This document shows, piece by piece, positions 9,348-16,900 of a stretch of DNA of 64,000 bases. Within the stretch, counting starts at the first letter, position 1; each line of letters starts with the position of its first letter. Where the stretch lies: positions 144,874 to 208,873 of the forward strand of contig JADJDQ010000006.1 of assembly GCA_016702605.1 (NCBI GenBank), written 5' to 3'. The position numbers and the translations under genes are program-made. The notes under the pieces were generated by a model that saw only the letters and a program-made list of their open reading frames with translations, was not told the DNA's origin and made no database searches. The stretch comes from Candidatus Intricatilinea gracilis. GTDB taxonomy: Bacteria; Pseudomonadota; Gammaproteobacteria; Burkholderiales; Burkholderiaceae_C.

Positions 9348-9557
9348 AAAGAAGACAAGCCAGGATTTGCTCGTATCGCCCCCCGATTCGTCCACGTTGA
9401 CGCCGCGCGGCGGCGAAGCTTAGAGCTCACCAGCGGGTGATTCTGTCTCGTGGGTGACGCCCATAGCCGTACCGGGGGAGGCGCGCGCGGCACTGTGCCG
9501 CGCCGCGTGGACGAAGCATCGACCTTCAGCCTGACGAAGGGCTGGCATTGAGCCCGG

Positions 9558-10424
9558 TCAATATTCGACCAAGCAAGCCAGTTCGTCCTGCCAGTGCAGA
9601 AGTTCCGCCGCGTCCACCTGCAGGTGACCGAGACAGGCGTGGCCACGTTGCACCCATTCAATGCTTACCGGCAGCCCGGCCAGCTGGCCGACGATGTGTT
9701 CGGCGGCCAGTCCGGCGGCGATGAGATGGCGGATGGTGTCGTCGATGCACCGGTCGGGCAGCACCTCGGCCTCGTGGTGCAGGCGGATCGCCAGCTTGAG
9801 CTGTGGCGCCAGGCGCCAGGTGCGTGCCACCAGCGCGCCGACGATGGCGTGGTCGGTGTGGTGCGCCGCCTGTTCGGTGGCCGTCATCGGGCGGTCGCGC
9901 CGGGCGCGTGCCTCGGCCAGCGTGCCGGCGTAACCCGGCAGGCTCTTGAGCAGGATGGGCACCCCCACGTCGCAGAACAGCCCGAAGGCGTGCGCCAGAT
10001 CGGTCGGCAGGCTGTAGAGCTGACGCGCGATGAAGGTGATGGCATGGGCACGCTGGGACGAGGTCTCCCAGAAGTTTTCCAGCGCCGGATGTTTGACCGG
10101 CAGCGCCCGGGCGGTCAGGAACTGCGTCAGCAATGCCGCCGTCTGGCGCAAGCCCAGCAGAGCCATCGCCTGGTCCACCCCCTGCACGCTGCTCGAACGG
10201 GCATACAGCGGGCTGTTGGCGGCACGCACCAGCGACGCTGCCATGGCGACGTCGGCGCTGGCGATGTCGTGCACCTCGGCCCAATCGGGGTCGCTCGATT
10301 TCATGGTGGCTTGCAGGCGCTGCAGCAGTGCCGGGCAGGGTGGTATGACGATGGTGCGCACGGGCCCCTCGCTGCGCGCGAGGTCGAGCTCGCTGTCGAT
10401 GTCGTGGGTCTGCGTGGCAGGCAT
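9558..10424 (-). CDS. HDOD-domain signal transduction protein
   Basis: 288 aa from ATG 10424 (upstream GGGGAA is a plausible ribosome site). The HDOD domain covers about residues 25-230: PPCPALLQRLQATM, then ANSPLYARSSSVQGVDQAM (the usual AN(S/A)-type segment) and LLGLRQTAALL. HDOD is a catalytically dead relative of HD phosphohydrolases that acts as a protein-interaction scaffold in bacterial signalling. No second domain is attached. It ends upstream of phaZ on the same strand but 330 bp away, so co-transcription is doubtful. Confidence 0.82.
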   Translation of the reverse strand: MPATQTHDIDSELDLARSEGPVRTIVIPPCPALLQRLQATMKSSDPDWAEVHDIASADVAMAASLVRAANSPLYARSSSVQGVDQAMALLGLRQTAALLTQFLTARALPVKHPALENFWETSSQRAHAITFIARQLYSLPTDLAHAFGLFCDVGVPILLKSLPGYAGTLAEARARRDRPMTATEQAAHHTDHAIVGALVARTWRLAPQLKLAIRLHHEAEVLPDRCIDDTIRHLIAAGLAAEHIVGQLAGLPVSIEWVQRGHACLGHLQVDAAELLHWQDELACLVEY

Positions 10425-10536
10425 TCGTCGTTCCCCGGGGTGGCGCGTCGACTGTAGGCAGCCGGTGGCCGGACCATCACCGGAACAAGCTCGGCGAGCC
10501 ACACCTTTTCGACCTGACCCGTCTGATGCGACCATG

Positions 10537-10560
10537 AAAAAAGGCGCCCCTTGGGGCGCC
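10537..10560 (-). terminator. Intrinsic terminator downstream of hppA
   Basis: On the minus strand an 8-bp perfect GC stem (GGCGCCCC / GGGGCGCC) with a two-base loop is followed by six T residues. It lies about 48 bp beyond the hppA stop codon, the right place and orientation to end that transcript. Confidence 0.85.
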
Positions 10561-10607
10561 TGGTGCAACCGAACGAGCCGGGTGGCCCGTTCTTTCCGCC
10601 GATCGGC

Positions 10608-12794
10608 TTACTGGCTGGCGGCCGAAGCAGCCGGGGCCGCCATCGGCGCTTCGACCGGTGCGGCTGCCGGGGCGCTGGCCATCACGGCCGCAGGTGCTGC
10701 GTGGGCAGCCGCCGGCTGGGTGCTGGCTGTCATGGGCAGCAGCGGCACGATCAGCAGGGCGACGATGTTGATGATCTTGATCAGCGGGTTGACGGCGGGG
10801 CCGGCGGTGTCCTTGTACGGGTCACCCACGGTGTCGCCGGTCACGGCCGACTTGTGGGCCTCGCTGCCCTTCTTGTGCAGCACGCCGTCGCTGTCGGTGA
10901 AACCTTCCTCGATCAGCTTCTTGGCGTTGTCCCACGCGCCACCGCCAGTGCACATGCTGATGCCGACGAACAGACCGGTGACGATGGTGCCCATCAGCAG
11001 GCCACCCAGGGCGGCCGGGCCGAGCAACATGCCGACGACGATGGGGGCGACCACCGGCAGCAGCGACGGCACGACCATTTCCTTGATGGCGGCGGTGGTC
11101 AGCATGTCGACCGCGGCGCTGTAGTCGGGCTTGCGTTTGCCAGCCATGATCTGGCCGTCCTTGAACTGCTTGCGCACTTCGACCACCACCGCACCAGCGG
11201 CGCGGCCTACGGCTTCCATGGCCATGGCGCCGAAGAGGTAGGGGATCAGGCCGCCGATGAACAGGCCCACGATGACCTTGGGGTCGGACAGGTCGAACGT
11301 GAGGTGCATGCCACGGGCTTCGAGCGCGTGGGTGTAGTCGGCGAACAGCACCAGCGCGGCCAGACCGGCCGAGCCGATGGCGTAGCCCTTGGTCACGGCC
11401 TTGGTGGTGTTGCCCACGGCGTCGAGCGGGTCGGTGATGTCACGCACGCTGGCAGGCAATTCGGCCATTTCGGCGATACCACCGGCGTTGTCGGTGATGG
11501 GGCCGTAGGCGTCCAGCGCGACCACGATGCCGGCCATGCTGAGCATGGACGTGGCGGCGATGGCAATGCCGTAAAGGCCGGCCAGGCCGTAGGCGGCGTA
11601 GATGGCGGCGCAGATGAAGATCACCGGGAAGGCGGTGGAGCGCATGCTCACGCCCAGGCCCGCGATGATGTTGGTGCCGTGGCCGGTGGTCGATGCCTGG
11701 GCGATGTGTTTGACCGGGTTGAACTGGGTGCCGGTGTAGAACTCGGTGATCCAGACCATGGCGGCCGTGAGCACCAGCCCGACGATGCAGGCGCCGAACA
11801 GCGCGCCGGCGCTGGCGGTACCACCACCCACCAGCGACACCGGGTTGGGGAACATCGCGGTGGTGACGAAATAGAAGGCGATCAGCGAGAGCACGCCCGC
11901 GATGGCCAGGCCCTTGTACAGCGCGGGCATCACGTTCTTCATGCCGGGCGAGGCCTTGACGAAGGTGCAGCCGATGATGGACGCGATGATCGACACGCCG
12001 CCCAGCGCCAGCGGGTAGACCACGGCGGCCAGAGCGGCGTCGGTCACCATCAGGGCGCCCAGCGCCATGGCGGCGATCAGTGTCACGGCGTAGGTTTCGA
12101 ACAGGTCGGCGGCCATGCCGGCACAGTCGCCGACGTTGTCGCCCACGTTGTCGGCAATCACCGCCGGGTTGCGCGGGTCATCCTCGGGGATGCCGGCTTC
12201 GACCTTGCCCACCAGGTCGGCACCGACGTCGGCGCCCTTGGTGAAGATGCCGCCGCCCAGTCGCGCGAAGATCGAGATCAGCGACGAGCCGAAGGCCAGA
12301 CCGAGCAGCGGCTTGAGCGTTTCGCTTGCCACGTCGGTGCCGCCGCTCACGTAATAGAAGAACCCGGTCACGCCCAGCAGGCCCAGGCCGACCACCAGCA
12401 TGCCGGTGATGGCGCCGCCGCGGAAGGCGACGTCCAGCGCCGGGCCGATGCCCTTGGTGGCTGCTTGCGCCGTACGCACGTTGGCGCGTACCGACACGTT
12501 CATGCCGATGAAGCCGCATGCGCCCGAGAGCACTGCGCCGATCACGAAGCCGATGGCGGTCTTCGTGCCGAGGAAGAAGAGGATCAGGACCGCCAGCACC
12601 ACGCCGACGATGGCGATGGTCTTGTACTGGCGCGCCAGGTAGGCGGCAGCACCTTGCTGAATGGCGGCAGAAATTTCCTGCATGCGGGCGTTGCCCGCGT
12701 CCTGACTGAGGATCCAGCTGCGCGAGACAAAGCCGTAGATCACGGCTGCCATACCGCAGACCAGCGCAACCAGCAGCGCTGTGTTGATCGACAT
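10608..12794 (-). CDS. hppA: Membrane-bound proton-translocating pyrophosphatase
   Basis: 728 aa, about 16 membrane helices expected. It couples PPi hydrolysis to H+ export. Substrate-binding blocks are visible: GGIFTKGADVGADLVGK (about 181-197), EDDPRNPAVIADNVGDN (about 204-220) and GDCAGMAADLFE. The motif GNTTKAVTKG near residue 460 has Lys where potassium-dependent and Na+-pumping members have Ala, so this should be a K+-independent H+ pump. ATG 12794 has a GGAGA ribosome site; the longer ORF start at 12845 was rejected. The Ala/Pro-rich C-terminal tail is a lineage extension. It is divergent from soluble ppa. Confidence 0.95.
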   Translation of the reverse strand: MSINTALLVALVCGMAAVIYGFVSRSWILSQDAGNARMQEISAAIQQGAAAYLARQYKTIAIVGVVLAVLILFFLGTKTAIGFVIGAVLSGACGFIGMNVSVRANVRTAQAATKGIGPALDVAFRGGAITGMLVVGLGLLGVTGFFYYVSGGTDVASETLKPLLGLAFGSSLISIFARLGGGIFTKGADVGADLVGKVEAGIPEDDPRNPAVIADNVGDNVGDCAGMAADLFETYAVTLIAAMALGALMVTDAALAAVVYPLALGGVSIIASIIGCTFVKASPGMKNVMPALYKGLAIAGVLSLIAFYFVTTAMFPNPVSLVGGGTASAGALFGACIVGLVLTAAMVWITEFYTGTQFNPVKHIAQASTTGHGTNIIAGLGVSMRSTAFPVIFICAAIYAAYGLAGLYGIAIAATSMLSMAGIVVALDAYGPITDNAGGIAEMAELPASVRDITDPLDAVGNTTKAVTKGYAIGSAGLAALVLFADYTHALEARGMHLTFDLSDPKVIVGLFIGGLIPYLFGAMAMEAVGRAAGAVVVEVRKQFKDGQIMAGKRKPDYSAAVDMLTTAAIKEMVVPSLLPVVAPIVVGMLLGPAALGGLLMGTIVTGLFVGISMCTGGGAWDNAKKLIEEGFTDSDGVLHKKGSEAHKSAVTGDTVGDPYKDTAGPAVNPLIKIINIVALLIVPLLPMTASTQPAAAHAAPAAVMASAPAAAPVEAPMAAPAASAASQ

Positions 12795-13125
12795 GAGAGA
12801 TCTCCTTCCTCGAAGAGGGGATGTTGAAAAGGTAGCAAGCGTCACCGTTTCTGGTGGTGCATCCTGTTTGTGGCAGGTGCGCCCCAGCCGACTCGCAGCG
12901 GTCGGCGTGATCGCGGGCGCATGCTAGGGGATGGACAGGGTCAAGGCAACGCGGGTCGGCCCGTGTTTTCCTGCATGGTCAATGTTCGCGAGTCCACTCT
13001 TGATCTGGACCCAGGGCATGCTTCGACGCGGTGCATGTCGGCTTCATCCGCAAGGGATGAGCAAGACGCGAGCCATAGAATTGGTGGAACTCCCTGTTTC
13101 TGCACGACCACAAGCGAACCACACC
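12795..13125. promoter_or_regulatory. Divergent hppA/ppa promoter region
   Basis: This 331-bp gap separates the divergent pyrophosphatase genes and contains no gene. A TAGAAT hexamer at 13076-13081 is a plausible -10 element for ppa, but no convincing -35 is visible at 17 bp. No clear promoter was seen for hppA. Confidence 0.4.
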
Positions 13126-13671
13126 ATGAGCCTGCACAACGTGACCCCCGGCGCCAAGTCGCCCGACGAGTTCAACGTGATCATCGAGATCCCGATGAAT
13201 GCCGACCCGATCAAGTACGAGGTCGACAAGGAAACCGGGGCCATGTTCGTCGACCGTTTCATGACCACGGCCATGCACTACCCGTGCAACTACGGCTACG
13301 TGCCCATGACGTTGTCGGACGATGGTGACCCGGTCGACGTGCTCGTCATCACCCCCTACGCACTGACGCCTGGCGTGGTGGTGACCTGCCGCGCCCTGGG
13401 CGTGCTCAAGATGGACGACGAAGCCGGCGGCGACGCCAAGCTGCTCGCCGTGCCGATCACCAAGGTCTGCCCGATCTACTCTCACTGGCACAACCCCGAG
13501 GACATCAACCAGATGCGCCTGAAGGCGATCCAGCACTTCTTCGAGCACTACAAGGATCTCGAAGCCGGCAAGTGGGTCAAGGTCAAGGGCTGGGAAGGTC
13601 CCGAGTCGGCCCGCCAGGAAATCGTCGACGGCGTGGCCAACTACGACAAGGCGCTCGCCGCCAAGGCCTGA
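13126..13671 (+). CDS. ppa: Inorganic pyrophosphatase (soluble, family I)
   Basis: 181 aa. Family I motifs are complete: EIPMNADPIKYEVDKETG at the N-terminus and the catalytic Asp cluster in DGDPVDVLVITPY, with KVKGWEGPESARQEI at the C-terminus. It hydrolyses PPi to drive biosynthetic reactions. ATG 13126 (MSLHNVTPG) is the family start; the upstream extension in the same frame has no homology. It is divergent from the membrane PPase hppA, so both PPi-hydrolysing enzymes share one intergenic region. Confidence 0.97.
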   Translation: MSLHNVTPGAKSPDEFNVIIEIPMNADPIKYEVDKETGAMFVDRFMTTAMHYPCNYGYVPMTLSDDGDPVDVLVITPYALTPGVVVTCRALGVLKMDDEAGGDAKLLAVPITKVCPIYSHWHNPEDINQMRLKAIQHFFEHYKDLEAGKWVKVKGWEGPESARQEIVDGVANYDKALAAKA

Positions 13672-13750
13672 GCCTGATCACGCGGGCGGTGGTCGCGCCG
13701 CCTGCCAGCGCGCAGTGGTGCAAGGCTGCACCGCTGCCTGCCACGCTCGA

Positions 13751-13767
13751 AGCCTCAGGCTGAGGCT
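13751..13767. terminator. Short hairpin between convergent ppa and acyltransferase genes
   Basis: AGCCTCAGGCTGAGGCT is a perfect inverted repeat (7-bp stem, 3-nt loop) in the 100-bp space where two genes converge. It has no T-tract, so terminator function is uncertain. Confidence 0.3.
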
Positions 13768-13773
13768 GTGCCG

Positions 13774-15150
13774 TCAAGGCACTGACTTGAACGGGCTGTG
13801 TGCCTGCAACTCGTCCATGTACGACGCGACGCCGCTGCGCTCGCGTTCGAGAAACCGTGCCACAGCAGCGCTGAAGCCCCGGTCGGTCAGCCAGTGCGCC
13901 GACCACGTGGCCACCGGCATCAGCCCACGCGCGAGTTTGTGTTCACCCTGTGCGCCACCTTCGAAACGACGCCAGCGCTGGTTCACACACCATAGCAGCG
14001 GCTCGTGGTAACAGGCCGCGAAGTGCAGGTGCCCGACGTCCTCGGTGCAGCCCCAGTAGCGGCCCCAGGCGGTGCGGCTGTGGGCGTCTATCGCCAGCAA
14101 TGAGGCAGCGACACGCTCGTTGCCTCGGCGGGCGATGAACATTAGCCACAGGTCGGGCAGGGCGGCGTGGGTCTGGTCAAAGAACTCGCGCTCGAGATAC
14201 GGCGTCGAGTGATGCTCGCGGTAGGTGTTGCAGTAGCAACGGTAGAAATAGTCCCAGTCCGCCGTGTCGATCTGGCCACCACGTTTGATTTCGAAATCGA
14301 CACCCGCCTTGGCCACGTAGCCACGTTCCTGGGTGATCTTCTTGCGTTTGTCGCGGGTGAGGCTGGCCAGGTAGTCGGCCCAGTCGCGATAGGGCTGCGG
14401 GGCAGGGCCGTGTGCCGTGGCCACCGTCCCGGGCGCAATGCCCGCGACAGGCTCTGCGCCCGACTCGCCTGCAGCTACGGGATCGTCGGCCACACCTTGG
14501 TCCGATGTGGTGTCGTCCGCCACGCCGCGGTTGCTCCAGTGGAACTGCACGCCCCGGCGCAGCAGCCAGCCGGCCTGTTCGGCGGCGGCGCGATCGTTGT
14601 CGTCCATGAACAGCAGATGCGCCGACGACCAGCCCTGTTCACGCGCCAGTGTCTGCATGCCTTGCAGCAGCGCCACGCGGGCGGCCTGATCACGCGCCAG
14701 CAGCCGGCTGCCGGGCACCGGAGTGAAGGGCACGGCGCTCAGCAGCTTGGGGTAGTAGTCGCGCCCGGCCTTCTGCCAGGCGTCTGCCCAGGCCCAGTCG
14801 AACACGTACTCCCCGTACGAGTGGCTCTTGAGGTACAGGGTGCAGGCCCCCACCAGGCGACCGGTCCCGGGGTCGGTCAGCAGCAGGTAGATCGGCTGCC
14901 AGCCCGTGGCTGCCACGGCCGAGCCGCTGCGCTGCAAGGCGGCTAGATACTCATGCCGCATGAAAGGTGTGGGGGCCGCACAGGCGCCCAGCAGATCGTT
15001 CCATTCCTGCGCATCGATCTGCCCGATGTCTTCCACGACCTGCAGCGCCAGCAGGGAGGCGGCGGCGCCATTACCATTCCCCGCCACGGCTCGTGCCCCC
15101 GCGCCCGGCTCCTCGGCCGCCTCACTGCCCTCCACATCGGCCCTGCTCAT
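13774..15150 (-). CDS. GNAT/FemAB-like N-acyltransferase (COG3146 type)
   Basis: 458 aa from ATG 15150 (GGATGAGGAC precedes it). After an Ala-rich lead, the recognisable core starts at EWNDLLGACAAPTPFMRHEY and continues with SYGEYVFDWAWADAWQ, then TRDKRKKITQERGYV and HFAACYHEPLLWCVNQRWR. These are hallmarks of the COG3146/DUF482 family of predicted N-acyltransferases, fold relatives of FemAB peptidyltransferases. The substrate is not known. The middle contains a repetitive acidic/Ala insertion (about residues 240-285). It is divergent from nadE with overlapping start codons. Confidence 0.78.
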   Translation of the reverse strand: MSRADVEGSEAAEEPGAGARAVAGNGNGAAASLLALQVVEDIGQIDAQEWNDLLGACAAPTPFMRHEYLAALQRSGSAVAATGWQPIYLLLTDPGTGRLVGACTLYLKSHSYGEYVFDWAWADAWQKAGRDYYPKLLSAVPFTPVPGSRLLARDQAARVALLQGMQTLAREQGWSSAHLLFMDDNDRAAAEQAGWLLRRGVQFHWSNRGVADDTTSDQGVADDPVAAGESGAEPVAGIAPGTVATAHGPAPQPYRDWADYLASLTRDKRKKITQERGYVAKAGVDFEIKRGGQIDTADWDYFYRCYCNTYREHHSTPYLEREFFDQTHAALPDLWLMFIARRGNERVAASLLAIDAHSRTAWGRYWGCTEDVGHLHFAACYHEPLLWCVNQRWRRFEGGAQGEHKLARGLMPVATWSAHWLTDRGFSAAVARFLERERSGVASYMDELQAHSPFKSVP

Positions 15151-16852
15151 GTCCTCATCCTTGCCACTGTCGGTGGCGCTGCTACAGATCAATCCCATGC
15201 TCGGCGACATGGCCGGCAACGCCCGCCTGATCGCCACCGCCGCGCGTCGTGCCCATGCCGCCGGCGCTCGTCTGGCGGTGGCGCCCGAACTGGCCCTGTG
15301 TGGTTACCCACCCGAAGACCTGCTGCTGCGCCCGGCCTTTCTGCAGGCGTGTGACCAGGCGTTGGCCGACTGCGCCGCTGCGCTGTCCGACCTGCCCGAG
15401 CTGACACTGGTGCTCGGCCATCCCGCGTCGGTGCAAGGCGCCAACGCCTCGGTCGATGTTCGCACGCGTTCTCAATCCACCCAGCGCTGCCTGAACGCTG
15501 CATCCGTGTTACGCGCCGGCGAGGTGATCGGCCGGTACGCCAAACGCGAACTGCCCAACTACCAGGTGTTCGACGAGAAACGTTACTTCGTCAGCGGTCG
15601 TGAACTAGGCCTGGCGCCGCTGGTGGTGGAGGTGGATGGCCGCAAGTTCGGCCTGCTGATCTGTGAAGACGCCTGGTTCAACGAGCCGGCCGAAGCCGCC
15701 CGCACCGCTGGTGCCGAGGTGCTGCTGGTGCTCAATGCCTCACCGTTTCACCTGGGCAAACAAGAAGAGCGTGAAGCCCGCATGGCCGAACGCGCCCGCG
15801 CCGTCGGCCTGCCGCTGCTTTACGCCCATCTGGTGGGCGGGCAGGACGAGGTGGTGTTCGACGGCGCCTCGTTCGCGCTCGATGCCAGCGGCGCCGTGTG
15901 TGCACGGGCGCCCATGTTCGAGGCCTGCGAACTGATCGTCGCCGTCGACGCAGCCAGCCGCCAGCCGCAAGGTGCATGCGCCGAGCTGCCCGGCTTGGAA
16001 GCCCAGGCCTGGGGCGCTCTGGTCACCGGCGTGCGCGACTACATCACCAAGAACGGCTTCCCGGGCGCACTGATCGGCCTGTCGGGCGGCATCGACTCGG
16101 CCCTGGTGCTGGCGATTGCGGTCGACGCCCTGGGGGCCGACAAGGTCCGCACCGTGATGATGCCCAGCCCCTACACGGCCGACATCTCGTGGATCGACGC
16201 AGCCGACATGGCCCGGCGTGTCGGCGTACGTTACGACGAACTCAGCATCGTGCCGATGTTCGACGCCTTCAAGGCCACGCTGGCGGCCGATTTCGCCGGC
16301 AAGGCGGAGGACGCGACCGAAGAGAACATCCAGGCCCGTGTGCGTGGCACGCTGCTCATGGCGCTGTCCAACAAGTTCGGCGCGATCGTGCTGACCACCG
16401 GCAACAAGAGCGAGATGGCCACCGGTTACTGCACCCTCTACGGCGACATGGCGGGTGGTTTTGCCGTCATCAAGGACGTGGCCAAGACCCTCGTCTATCG
16501 CCTGGCAGCCTGGCGCAATGCCCAGGCCGTGGCGGCCGGGCTCGAGCCGCCCATCCCCGAACGCATCATCACGCGGCCACCCAGCGCCGAACTGCGCCCC
16601 GATCAGACCGATCAGGACAGCCTGCCGCCGTACGAAGTGCTCGACGACATCCTGGCGCGCTACATGGAAGAAGACCAGAGCCTGTCCGAGATCGTCGCCG
16701 CAAGTCATGCTGTGGCCGATGTGGAACGGGTCACCCGCCTCATCAAGTTCAACGAGTACAAGCGCCGCCAGGCGCCGGTGGGCATACGCATCACCCACCG
16801 CGCCTTCGGGCGCGATTGGCGTTACCCCATCACCTCGCGTTTTCGCGCCTGA
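15149..16852 (+). CDS. nadE: Glutamine-dependent NAD+ synthetase
   Basis: 567 aa, two domains. The N-terminal nitrilase-type glutaminase (about 1-265) has the Glu-Lys-Cys triad in APELALCGYPPEDLLL, KRELPNYQVFDEKRYF and LLICEDAWF. The C-terminal synthetase has the PP-loop GLSGGIDSALVLAI and the conserved TTGNKSEMATGYCTLYGDM. It converts deamido-NAD to NAD+. ATG 15149 gives MSSSLPLSVALLQINP, matching the family start, although its ribosome site is weak. Its ATG overlaps the ATG of the divergent acyltransferase by two bases. Confidence 0.95.
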   Translation: MSSSLPLSVALLQINPMLGDMAGNARLIATAARRAHAAGARLAVAPELALCGYPPEDLLLRPAFLQACDQALADCAAALSDLPELTLVLGHPASVQGANASVDVRTRSQSTQRCLNAASVLRAGEVIGRYAKRELPNYQVFDEKRYFVSGRELGLAPLVVEVDGRKFGLLICEDAWFNEPAEAARTAGAEVLLVLNASPFHLGKQEEREARMAERARAVGLPLLYAHLVGGQDEVVFDGASFALDASGAVCARAPMFEACELIVAVDAASRQPQGACAELPGLEAQAWGALVTGVRDYITKNGFPGALIGLSGGIDSALVLAIAVDALGADKVRTVMMPSPYTADISWIDAADMARRVGVRYDELSIVPMFDAFKATLAADFAGKAEDATEENIQARVRGTLLMALSNKFGAIVLTTGNKSEMATGYCTLYGDMAGGFAVIKDVAKTLVYRLAAWRNAQAVAAGLEPPIPERIITRPPSAELRPDQTDQDSLPPYEVLDDILARYMEEDQSLSEIVAASHAVADVERVTRLIKFNEYKRRQAPVGIRITHRAFGRDWRYPITSRFRA

Positions 16853-16900
16853 CGCGGTGTCGACCCGCACGGTCGGCCTTTTCTTCCTGCAAGGATCCCG

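Noticed and set aside
10551..12827. 758-codon open frame antisense to hppA
   Set aside because: Composition is low-complexity Gly/His/Asp/Arg and it lies wholly over a conserved pump gene.
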